This document shows positions 1-7,756 of a stretch of DNA of 12,965 nucleotides, piece after piece (position 1 is the first letter of the stretch; every line of letters starts with the position of its first letter). This DNA comes from Ettlia oleoabundans (taxonomy: Eukaryota; Chlorophyta; Chlorophyceae; Chlamydomonadales). The notes under the pieces were generated by a model. It was not told the DNA's origin, did not search any database, and saw nothing but the letters and a program-made list of their open reading frames with translations. A program made the position numbers and the translations under genes. Where the stretch lies: contig JAAMXP010005158.1 in assembly GCA_019693395.1 (NCBI GenBank), forward strand, positions 1 to 12,965. The letters are read 5' to 3'.

Positions 1-280
1 CCGCCGCCGGGCCCCCGGCGGCAGCAGCCTCCGCTGATCTGCAGGCGGCTCGGTACTGACCTATCAAATCCTGTCCAGTTGGAATTCGGTCAGCAAACCC
101 ATCCTGACTCCCCTAAGCACTCCCCCCCCAAGTACTTACGCAAGGAGGGGCAGCAGCAGCCGAGCAGCAGGAGAGAGCAACTGATGCGCAAGCAGAAGCA
201 GCGTTACACAGGGAGGTGCGGAGGTTAATCGGCAGCAGCAGCAGCAGCAGGAACAGCAGCAACAGCAACAGCATGAACAT
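1..280 (-). CDS. Possible 5' exons of a secreted or membrane protein (partial, runs off left edge)
   Basis: On the minus strand an ATG at 280-278 opens a 47-codon frame ending exactly at a strong donor (TGC|GTAAGTAC, GT at 139-138). It begins MFM, then a leucine run broken by one Phe, then Pro: a signal-peptide-like core followed by a Cys/Ala/Ser-rich stretch. A possible acceptor (CCTGCAG, ending at 39) would continue the frame into 38..1 (ISGGCCRRGP...). The leucine run is written by a CTG/CAG trinucleotide repeat, so the hydrophobic core may be an accident of low complexity. The plus strand is also open here (1-228) and has a moderate donor at 216 (AG|GTGCGG), so even the strand is uncertain. 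I recognise no family. Confidence 0.18.
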
Positions 281-300
281 CTGCAATAGCAGCAGTGGCA
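232..300. repeat. CAG/CTG trinucleotide-rich tract
   Basis: Six uninterrupted GCA units at 232-249, followed by degenerate CAG/CAA units to about 300. Such runs recur throughout the window, in exons and in introns (for example near 7210-7227), and are common in GC-rich green-algal genomes. In the carrier gene the same kind of tract encodes a glutamine-rich loop. Confidence 0.7.
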
Positions 301-733
301 GCAGCCTGGAGAGGAGGGATGCTCAGCAGTGCGGCGGCAGCTCAAGCCGCTTCAGCTTTCAGTAGCGCTGTCACATCGCAGCACCGCATGGAAAAGGGTT
401 TTGCTGTTTGGTTGGTATCGGAAAGAAATGTATCGCCTTTGTTTCCCGCGGCTTAAATGAACCTAACAGTCCATCAAGCGTGGATTGAACGACTTGATCA
501 AGGTTGCCCAATGTGCATTACATCTACATTCACATTTCATCAGCTGGCCATGTCCTACTGCATCGCTGGTCAACACCGGCGTTCATCACTCAACACTTCC
601 TGCCATTTCATCTTATCCATTCCAACTCTTGAATGCTTGCCCGTCTTTTTAATTGGAAAAGTAATATTGAAAAAGCAAGTTACAGTGCTGAATGCCTCTG
701 CTGTCAGGGTTGCACATTAATCCAGTTGGCTGA
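301..733. other. Stretch with no supported gene
   Basis: The AT content rises here, especially from 400 to 720, compared with the coding exons. Open frames exist (for example plus 457-720), but their codon choice does not resemble the gene exons of this window and their products show no domain. It may be an intron or a 5' region of the candidate plus-strand gene that follows, or simple intergenic DNA. Confidence 0.45.
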
Positions 734-778
734 CTAGGACGCGGGTTTGGGGCAAGGTGGAAAGCAGCAGCGCAGCAG

Positions 779-1613
779 CATGGCGAGGTTATAAGGGTTC
801 ACTCAGCCTACCAATCGCCTTTCGCTCGTTCAATCATCATAATAGTTCCTCTGTTCGCGCTATTGATATTACTTTACCTAGGACACGCATTCAACAGCGC
901 TCTGCGAATCGCAAACACCATGAACGAGACCCAGCTGCACACGGCCTCCCAGGCCGCCAGGGAGCAATTCGGCGAGGAAACCCCAAACCCAGGCACGCAC
1001 CCGCCGCGTGAAATGTAGGAGTCTCGGCCGATGCACCTGCTCATTTGTGAGAACCTGGGTGCCAGGCTGTCGGATGCCCCTCAGGCGCCGTAGGAGCTGC
1101 CGCCGCGGCGCTTGCTAGGCCCTTCTAAACCATCAACAGCGCAATCTTGCATAGCTCTTTCCTCTCTGCTGCGCCCAAGCGTTTTTGCAATAAGGCTGCA
1201 GGCCCGGCAGGGGGGAAGCCAGAGGAGGGAGACCAGCAAGGAGAGCAGCGCATCCCGGTGACCACCGGCGCAGGCAAGCACATATGAGGAAGGCATAGAA
1301 GCTTTTACTGCCCTCACTCTGCCTCGCCGTCCTGCCTGTTCCTCAATGCCAGTGCCTTGGTGATTTTACTTTATAAATTGTTACAGTAAATGCAGAGCGC
1401 ACTTACATATAGCTTACAATGATTGCAGAGCATGCGCACATATAAGCACCATGTATGCATGTCAGCAGTTGACTCACCCTGCTGCTTTCTCCTCTTGCTA
1501 ATCAAGACCCCATGAAAATTGCATGTGTTTGTAGTGCAGAGGGCGAGGGCGACGTCGGGTTGAGGGCACCAGAGCCCCCCTTTGACACCACCGTGCCGCA
1601 CTATGAGCGCTGA
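779..1613 (+). CDS. Candidate single-pass membrane protein, C-terminal exons only (hypothetical)
   Basis: A plus-strand frame, stop-free from 734 and possibly entered at an acceptor near 778, encodes a clear membrane helix (bases about 830-890; core IIIIVPLFALLILLYLGHAF). A polar tail follows, with NETQLHTASQAAREQFGEE and NPGTHPP. The frame meets TAG at 1016-1018. A weak donor at 1008 (CGC|GTGAAA, phase 1) can be joined in phase to an acceptor at 1537-1539 (TTTGTAGTGCAG). The last exon would then be 1540-1613, ending APEPPFDTTVPHYER and TGA. Alternatives are termination at 1016, or a 77-base intron 1008-1084 with a stop at 1126. An ATG at 920 has a good eukaryotic context (AACACCATGA), but starting there would lose the helix. 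No TGTAA follows closely. I recognise no family, and upstream exons are not identified. Confidence 0.28.
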
Positions 1614-1627
1614 GCAGTGTTGAGGGA

Positions 1628-1702
1628 GCAAAACTGGCCACCCGCTACGCAGTGGTGGCGGCGGAGCAAGCTGGCTACCCGCCCGGCAGTGGTGGCGGCA
1701 AG
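1628..1702. repeat. Two-copy imperfect tandem repeat, unit about 38 bases
   Basis: Bases 1628-1665 (beginning GCAAAACTGGCCACCCGC) and 1666-1702 (beginning GCAAGCTGGCTACCCGCC) align along their whole length, and both contain GCAGTGGTGGCGGC. It lies just past the stop of the candidate gene ending at 1613, so it would be in its 3' untranslated region or in a spacer. No open frame is convincingly conserved between the copies. Confidence 0.65.
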
Positions 1703-2163
1703 GGCAGGGCAGTTGAACCTTGCCGCAGCAACAGCGCTCGGTAGCTGCAGAGCGGTGAACCCCCTGGGGAAGGTGACCAGTGGTTGGAACTGGAAGGCAG
1801 CGACGGGGTTGCTGGGCCTGAGGGGTCACCTCAACAAGAATGTGGCTAAATGGCTAAATCCGTGAAGCCTCACCAAGTACGATTCTTGTGCAACTAGCTG
1901 ACGGTAGCACCTTCTGAATGCAGCAGGCTGATTTTAGCTGCCTTGTTGCCGTGTAGGTGCAACTGCCTGGGCCTCAAAACACATTTAGAATGCAGACCCG
2001 CCCCCTCTTTTGCCCCCGCTCTGCTTTCTTAGTCACGTGGTGGCAACTTCATCTGACACATGTTGATGGTTGCCAGTCAAAAGGGGGTACTCTAAGCGCA
2101 ATCAACTAAGAGTATGTACTATGGGCGGCGTTGCCTGTCAGCAAAGGCTGTGGCAGCGGCACG
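1703..2163. other. Spacer with no supported gene
   Basis: I see no convincing exon, RNA gene or mobile element. Open frames on both strands (for example plus 2070-2465 and minus 2106-2507) overlap each other and lack recognisable motifs. The right border is the possible polyadenylation site of the carrier gene. Confidence 0.4.
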
Positions 2164-2168
2164 TTACA
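2164..2168 (-). terminator. Possible TGTAA polyadenylation signal for the carrier gene
   Basis: TTACA on the plus strand reads TGTAA on the minus strand. It is the first such pentamer downstream of the carrier stop at 2861-2863, but it is nearly 700 bases away, much further than for the other genes here (56-172 bases). Either the 3' untranslated region is long or a variant signal is used. Confidence 0.3.
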
Positions 2169-2860
2169 CACGTGCTGCCAAGCAGGGCATGCACCCCCAG
2201 TGGAATTCAGGGGAAAGGCTCGGGTGGCATCACGGTGCCAAAAGGGGGAGCACGGAGGCAAAAGGAATGCTGGAAGTATCCATTGATGAGCCTGCAGTTG
2301 ACTTGGTTGACTCGAGTGCGGGACAGGGGCAGTATACGCCATGCATCCCTTTATATTCTCTCGATGCATAGGATGCATGGGGACGTAGCAACAATAATGA
2401 CGAAGGAAACACCAGAACGATGGGTTGACGAGAGCAGTACAAACTTGTATGTAGGCAAAGAATAAGAGAACAAGGCGGTAGGAACGGTGTAGAAGACAAA
2501 GAAACAAGACAAAGAAAGAAGTGAGTGTGCATGGGAAGCAAGGACAATGCAGACAGGGAAGAAAGGTTCCTGTGTATGCTATGCATGGGAGACGAGAGGC
2601 TCTTGCGGGGCCGCATGCTGAATGGGCGGCGGGCGCAGAAGAATGGCGACGAGCGAAACAAGGAGCGAAGAAGCTACGCTATATGGCGGGGTCGGTATCA
2701 GTTCTTGAACCTACACAATCACACACAAGCACAGCTGGTGGAGGCGTCTCACAGCCACCACCGCTTGCCAGCACAGCAACAGCAGCCCGGTAACCGAATA
2801 TGCTAGTTGCTTGGACATTTGCCTAACGCTGGTGCTGTGGCTGGTGGCGGTGGTGCAGTG
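2169..2860 (-). other. Probable 3' untranslated region of the carrier gene, or spacer
   Basis: No TGTAA occurs on the minus strand in this interval. Overlapping open frames on both strands (2230-2661 minus, 2521-2806 plus) give low-complexity or featureless products. ATGCAT and GCATGGG words recur several times near 2340-2380 and 2530-2590. I see no RNA gene or element. Confidence 0.35.
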
Positions 2861-5382
2861 TCAGGGCTGTTTGTAGGGTGTGTGACCGGGCGTTGTGGTC
2901 GCTGCTGCTGGTGCTGCAGGTGCCAGCAGTGCTGTGGACGGTGCTGGCGGCATAGCGCTCATGAGCAGCTCGAAACAGAAGTACATGCAGCCAATACTGG
3001 GGGCAACCTACAGATCGGGAGGGGCGAGGAAGCCAGTCACTGAGTTCCAGAGAGAGGGAGCAAGCCAGCAGAGAGGTGGAAAATGAAGTAAGAAAGAAGA
3101 GCAGAAGCGCTGTGGGGAGGCGGGACATGTGGAGGAGCGGCACGCATTGAAATAAAGTTCCACCCGGTGCATTATGGATTACTTTGCTGTGCAGGAGCAT
3201 TGAATTAGAGTGCTAACAAGGTGCATATATAACCTACATGTTGTGGAAGCAGAAGCCCAGCAAAACAGGAGTGTTGAAGAAAGCACAGCCAGTGCAACGT
3301 ATGGTATGTAGTACTACACTACAGTACAGTACCTTGAGGTAGCTGGGGATCGAAGCTGAGTAGAAGCCGGCCAGCCCCTCCTTGCGCAGCACCTGCCGCA
3401 GGCAGTCCAGGGTGCCGCGGTACAGCACGGGGCGTCCCGCCAAGCCCTGCGAGCAGAAGGTGGCACTTTTATTGTTTACTTCCGACATATAGACAGCGAA
3501 TCGCTAGGGCAACACAATGTGTGTGCTGAAAGCCCAGTTGAAACCTTCTGTCCAGCTGGTCGCCAGAGCCACAGGCACAAAACCGGGCTTTACAGTTACA
3601 GGGACCTAGCCCTGCCTAGGCGCTACAGGGTACTGCAGCTACAGGGACCTAGGCCTGCCCAGGCACAGCCGCAAAGGTGCTGCCACAGGTCATCAACAAA
3701 ACCTGGCAAGTAAGCAGTACCGTTGTGCCCGCCTTTCCTCGCTTCACCCGGCATGACAGGTGTGCATGGCAGCTGTGCCTGATTGGCGCTTCTGTTACCT
3801 GCCTCCTCGCCGCTGCACCCACCCTGGCCCTAAATGACCAACCCACCTGGACTTGCAGGCGACGGCGCACCACCTCCAGCGGCATGGTCAGCGTGAGCAC
3901 ACAGGCGGCTGAGCAGGCGCCAATGACGCCCCGCATGTGGGGCGGCGCGGGCGTACCGCCGCAGATGTCGCGGTACAGGCGGTTGCCCATCTCGTACGCT
4001 GTAAATCCCAGAGCGTTGCCCAGCACGTCCCCTACTAGCGAGGCCTGGAACCCACGGTACAATGCTGCGGGACCGTGTACCACCACAACTGACCGCGCAA
4101 CTTCTAGCAGGCTGCCCCTCACGCCGCCAGCCACGGACATGGCGGTGCGCGTCGACTCCAAAGGGTAGCAGCAGCAGGCGGCGGCGGCACCCGCTGCAGC
4201 ACCCGCGATCAATCGCTCTACAATTGATAGCTCTGGCTGCTGCTGCGGGTTATGCTCCTGTGGCCGTACGTGCTGCTGTGGCTGCTGCTGCTGCCGCTGC
4301 CGGGCCGTCAGTATGCGGTCTTTCAGGCTGTTGAACACGGCAAACTGGATGGCGCTGGCCGGAAAGATCTGCAGGGTGTTGGCGTATGGGAACATGGCAA
4401 CATTAACTGCCTTGCATCTTGCAAAAGGCTGCATCCAGCCTGTCTGTGGGGGCGCCTGCCAGGCTGTTGCTGCCGCTTGAACACCAGGCTGCATGCAGGC
4501 GCCCCCACAGATCACTTTGCAAGGGAATCCTGGTATACGTCAGGGCTGCTGCTGTTTACATAGGGCTGAGATAATGCAGCAGCTGTGCTGCGGGTGTTTG
4601 ATGTTCAGCAAAAGGTTTAACCCAAACGTACCTTGACAAGCGTGGCGGCATGACCGCGGTATGGCCCGTCCCGCCAGGCATGCTGCGTCGCTTGCGCCAG
4701 GTTGAATCGTTGGTTGGCTGTCGGAGTCATTAGCAGCGTGGAAACGCGCTCCAGTGGTGCCACTAGCGTCTTGCTTACAGCCCCAGCAATGCCGCCAGCG
4801 AGAAACTGCTGTGCGGCACGGATTTGGTGCTGCATTGCTGCGCTCCCGGTGCTACTGCTGGTGCTACCAGCCACACTGGCGGCACGTGCAGGCTGGGCTA
4901 TTGTGGGTGCTGCCATGTCGCCGGCAGGCAACCTGCGGGATCCTGGAGCGGGAAGCTTGGGTGCTGGCTTAGCGCGGCGCCAGCGCTGCGGGGTGGCGAC
5001 GCTGCCGTCGCGCGGGACCAGGAGCGTGCGCGCTGCTGCGGCTGCGAGTAGCAAACCGTGGTGGGCGTCCTGTGCTAAAGCTGCCAGCGAGGCCGGTCCT
5101 ACCGCCGCTGCCGCCGCTGGGAGCACAATCTGTGCAGTCGCGTTGGCAGAGATGCTTGCACACACAGCGGTGCAACGGAAGACGCCTGCAAGGTGGCGGG
5201 GGCAACATAACACGTGAGCGTTGCGGCAGCATGCTCTGCTGCAGCGGCTGCTAGCCCCTTCAAAGCCTGCCAGGAACTGAACTTGAGACAGTGCACGGCA
5301 AAGCTGGGAACCCAGCGTGTTGTTGAGCGGCCCGGCAGTTTACCTGGGCCGCTTCTGCTACTTGACCGCCGGCTGCTGCCAT
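2861..5382 (-). CDS. Mitochondrial carrier family (SLC25) transporter, five exons, 439 aa
   Basis: This is a solute carrier of the six-helix, three-repeat family, which exchanges metabolites across organelle inner membranes. Exons: 5344-5382, 4632-5129, 3847-4368, 3333-3446, 2861-3007. All introns are GT-AG and phase 0, and the total is exactly 440 codons. The start ATG at 5382-5380 opens MAAAGGQVAEAAQ. About 110 Ala/Pro/Arg-rich residues follow and could be a targeting extension. Repeat 1 starts FLAGGIAGAVSKTLVAP; its signature is PLERVS (138-143), with Ser where Lys/Arg is usual. Repeat 2 has PLESTR (248-253) and repeat 3 PLEVVR (342-347), both canonical. Repeat 1 is also short around WRDGPYRG. 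A glutamine-rich insert (RQRQQQQPQQ...) separates repeats 1 and 2. APLE..STLLM and PLEVVRRRLQVQ recall adenine-nucleotide/Brittle-1-type carriers, but the substrate and the organelle (mitochondrion or plastid) cannot be fixed. The first exon is the least certain part. Confidence 0.88.
3594..3664. repeat. Direct repeat pair of 28 bases in carrier intron 3
   Basis: Bases 3594-3621 and 3637-3664 agree at 25 of 28 positions (core TACAGGGACCTAG and CCTGCC), with a period of 43 bases. A partial third copy (GCTACAGGG) lies between them. The pair sits inside intron 3 (3447-3846), away from the splice sites. It is probably a local tandem duplication. Confidence 0.7.
4443..4511. repeat. Perfect 17-bp inverted repeat (hairpin) in carrier intron 2
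   Basis: TCTGTGGGGGCGCCTGC at 4443-4459 is the exact reverse complement of 4495-4511, with a 35-base loop. The loop holds two CAGGCTG words, and another CAGCCTG lies just outside at 4436-4442. The hairpin lies in the middle of intron 2 (4369-4631). It could be a structured intron element, a remnant of a small inverted-repeat element or a small-RNA precursor; nothing further distinguishes these. Confidence 0.75.
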
Positions 5383-5846
5383 GATTCAAGCCAACTTTCA
5401 AAGCGCCTGCACGGCCCTCGCACAGCTCCCACTGCTGCATCGCGTCCAACAAAGCGTGACCCCAAGTCGTTTGTTGACTGCGCTCCTTGCGCGGCTTCAG
5501 CTGTCACTGATCTTGTTGTTGGTGCCGACAAGGAAGCTGGAGCTGCGCCAGCCTCTGCATGCGGATCATAGCGTGTGCAAGGACGGGGCAACCAGCCCGT
5601 TACACGCACCGAGGCGGTTTCCAGGATACAGCGTAAAAGTACAAGGGTATGGTGCAAGATGCCTTTTGACCGTAGTTTGGTTCTGGCCAGGTGGCCTCCA
5701 GCTGGCGCACCCCAACATCCTCGCAAGGAATGGCGACCTGCACGCAGTTTTCGTAACCTGGAACACAGCAAATCAGACCTACACAGGGGTAGCATCCTCG
5801 GTCGCTGGCTTGAACCCGCCGAACCAAGTCCCTGCTGCTGACTAGA
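5383..5846. promoter_or_regulatory. Divergent spacer between the carrier and membrane-protein genes; weak plus ORF inside
   Basis: The 464 bases between the two start codons should hold promoters in both directions, but I see no clear TATA box. A 154-codon plus-strand frame (5381-5845) fills almost all of it and ends in TAG one base before the ATG at 5847. Its middle section (FPGYSVKVQGYG...) does not match anything I know, and the minus strand is also open across the region. Its ATG shares the palindrome CATG with the carrier start, so at most one of the two is likely to be used. I treat this ORF as unproven. Confidence 0.4.
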
Positions 5847-7028
5847 ATGACACGTCCCGATGGTTATGAAGAATTGCCTGAGGGCACAGGTGTGACATAT
5901 CTTGCGCCTCCGTTCCTGCGACACAGCCTGCTCGCCTCCCGTCCGAACGCTGCCGGCGACGCCCTCCTCCACAATCGCCCAGTCATTGCTCATCTTCCCT
6001 ACTTTTTCATTCTAAACCATTCCCTCCTGTGTGCAGAGCCATTCCTGCCCCAGCCAGGGCCACAATCGGGCACCACCCTCACACAGACCCCAGCACCCAA
6101 CAGCGCACCCGCACCGCAGCAGCAGCACGGAGGGTTTGCCACGGGCCCTCCCATAGCCCTCGGTATGCCTGCCTTCCCGCAGCAGGGCCTAGGCGCCAAC
6201 TCACATCTGGAGCAGCTGCCCGCCTTCCCAGACTACCTGGCGGCGCTTCCCACGGCGGCAGACGAGTGGGAGCGCTCCACAGTGCTGTTCTCAGTCTGGC
6301 TGGGCTGCTCAGCTGCCACTTTTGCCGTAGCCCTGCTCACCCTCAACATGCTGGGCATAGCAGGCGGAGCATGTGCCACGGTAGCCGCCGCAACCCACCG
6401 CTTCTCCCGCCTGCGCTCCAACCTCAGCCTGGCAGATGCGGTGAACAGGATCCTGCGCCTTGCAATAGCAGCAGCCTGCTGTACCGGCTTTGTGGCGCTA
6501 ACCAGCATCCTCATCGCAGTCGGCCTTTCCGCAGCGTAAGCCCCTGCTGCTGATGTCGTTTTATGGGTGCTGTTTACGTTTTGTGGGTGCCGCCGCTGCT
6601 GCTGCTTGTGGGCGCTGCTTCCCTTCTCTGGGTGCTGCTGCTGCTGCCGTCATTGTGGTGCCATTTACGTTTTGTGGGCGCTGCTGCTGCGGCTTGCTGT
6701 TGCACGTGTTTGGTGTGATCTCTGGCGCATCTGCCGCTGCTTCCTGTTGTTGTGCCGCTGTTGTGCCGCCCCTTCCTGTTGACCCCATGACCCATGACAC
6801 CCTGTATTTACCCGCCTGTCTGCTTGGCTTGGTTGCCTGCTTGGCCTGCCTGCCTGCAGTTGTCCTTCTGCTGACGACAAGGCGATATGCGCCACGCTGA
6901 CAGAGGTTACCACCCTGTTTGCCGTCTGGTACTCGCTATCCACTGTGCTGACGGTGGCGGTCCTGCGCCGCACAGCCAGCATCAAGCGGCTGCTCAACCC
7001 TGTCTCAAGTGGCGCCGTGACGCTCTAG
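5847..7028 (+). CDS. Multi-pass membrane protein of unknown family, three exons, 236 aa
   Basis: Exons 5847-5889, 6037-6535 and 6860-7028. The junctions (phase 1, then phase 2) match and the total is 237 codons with the TAG. The protein begins MTRPDGYEELPEGTE. Residues 16-90 are rich in Pro, Gln and Ala (LPQPGPQSG, PAPQQQHGGF, LPAFPDYLAAL). After EWERS come hydrophobic segments at about 95-117, 118-134, 154-177 and 193-215, giving three or four helices. A basic segment (THRFSRLRS) lies between the second and third and the tail is basic (RRTASIKRLL). Helix boundaries and topology are by eye. There is no signal peptide, so the proline-rich N-terminus is probably cytosolic. I recognise no domain. 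The gene diverges from the carrier and converges on the FAS1 gene. The start ATG is the first in the frame, but an upstream exon cannot be excluded. Confidence 0.72.
6573..6681. repeat. Repeated 18-base word and GCTGCTG-rich tract in intron 2 of the membrane-protein gene
   Basis: TTTACGTTTTGTGGGTGC (6573-6590) recurs as TTTACGTTTTGTGGGCGC (6664-6681), 91 bases apart, each followed by CTG/CCG runs. A looser version (GTTTTATGGGTGC) precedes the first. The whole intron (6536-6859) is unusually rich in T and GCTG on the plus strand. It looks like decayed tandem duplication and gives a long pyrimidine-rich run towards the acceptor (CTGCCTGCCTGCAG). Confidence 0.65.
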
Positions 7029-7199
7029 CTGGCAGCACCAGACCGGCGGTGGGGCACGCTATTTCTCCGCTGCCCAGTAGCTGCTCAACGGGCTGTTTTG
7101 TGGTAGCAGTTAGGCGATGATGCCCACGATATCTTTGTTCCCTATCACCAAGTGTTCTTGTTCCTTGCTGTACTGCTGTCGCTTATGTGACCATACGGG

Positions 7200-7204
7200 T
7201 GTAA
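7200..7204 (+). terminator. TGTAA polyadenylation signal, membrane-protein gene
   Basis: First plus-strand TGTAA after the TAG at 7026-7028, 172 bases downstream. Cleavage would be expected 10-20 bases later. A second copy at 7307-7311 could serve as an alternative. Confidence 0.6.
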
Positions 7205-7696
7205 CAGACCAGCAGCAGCAGCAGTAGCTGCACTATGTGCTCTGCCTGTTCCATTTTCCCAGCTAGCTTGATATCACTTTGCATCCCATTTCAGCACGGT
7301 TGCCGCTGTAATCCCACCACCACCTTCACGCAGCTCAACCATGGCAAAAGCTGTTCGTTCGCTAAGGCTTCCTGCTTGTGCAGACTTGGTTACAGTCTGT
7401 TGCGGGGCTGCTGCAAAGCAGCCCATGCCTAAGTGTTGCATGTGCCTAGAGCACAAAACAACAACAACCAACTGGTATGAAAGTGTCAATGCACGTTGTT
7501 GGTTGGGGCGAGGCTGCAGGATTCGTGCAAAGACTGATCTAAGGCGAAGTCGGCAGGAAACGGTAGGCCTACCTAGATCCTACCTGGAATTGCAAAGTGA
7601 GGTAGTGTGCAGTGCAGAGTGGGAACTGGAATCGGTGCAAGCAGTCGAGCCGTTAGTTTAGCTCAAAGCTGGCGCTGCCAGCAAAAATGCCTAGCT
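7205..7696. other. Spacer between two convergent 3' ends
   Basis: This stretch lies between the probable 3' ends of the converging membrane-protein and FAS1 genes. It has a short CAG run (7210-7227) and a plus frame of 106 codons (7341-7661) with a good ATG context (AACCATGGC). That frame has cysteine-rich, featureless content and no splice or domain support. I see no RNA gene. Confidence 0.5.
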
Positions 7697-7701
7697 TTAC
7701 A
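7697..7701 (-). terminator. TGTAA polyadenylation signal, FAS1 gene
   Basis: TTACA on the plus strand is TGTAA on the minus strand, 56 bases past the TAA at 7759-7757 and in the expected orientation. This spacing is normal for chlorophyte genes. Confidence 0.75.
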
Positions 7702-7708
7702 CAACACT

Positions 7709-7727
7709 GACTGCCCTGAAGGCAGTC
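7709..7727. repeat. Small hairpin in the FAS1 3' untranslated region
   Basis: GACTGCC (7709-7715) pairs perfectly with GGCAGTC (7721-7727) across a five-base loop, about 8 bases upstream of the TGTAA in the sense of the transcript. It may be fortuitous. Confidence 0.5.
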
Positions 7728-7756
7728 TACAACCATGTTAGCCGACAAGTCCCCGC

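Noticed and set aside
1049..1093. TAG at 1016-1018 read as a sense codon (non-standard genetic code)
   Set aside because: TAG terminates the membrane-protein model here, and TAA and TGA also act as stops in this window. An intron or a true stop is a simpler explanation than stop-codon reassignment.
3307..3318. Perfect 12-bp palindrome TGTAGTACTACA close to the carrier intron 4 donor
   Set aside because: It is short and embedded in GTAC-rich simple sequence. It could mask the splice site, but nothing else supports a role.
4252..4563. Plus-strand frames over the carrier exons (for example 3677-4168, 4252-4563, 4702-5217)
   Set aside because: They are antisense shadows of exons whose minus-strand translation is unmistakably a carrier.
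5099..5452. Minus-strand frame of 117 codons covering carrier exon 1 and intron 1
   Set aside because: It is in another frame than carrier exon 2 and cannot be joined to it in phase. Its GTAAAC donor and the acceptor at 5130 explain the region better.
5358..5993. Long minus-strand open frame (211 codons) upstream of the carrier start
   Set aside because: It is a shadow of GC-rich sequence on the other strand: it overlaps intron 1 and exon 1 of the membrane-protein gene and carries no domain. The carrier start at 5382 gives a cleaner phase-0 junction.
7341..7661. Plus-strand 106-codon frame with a good ATG context in the convergent spacer
   Set aside because: Mixed codon use, no motif, and its position between two 3' ends make chance more likely than a gene.
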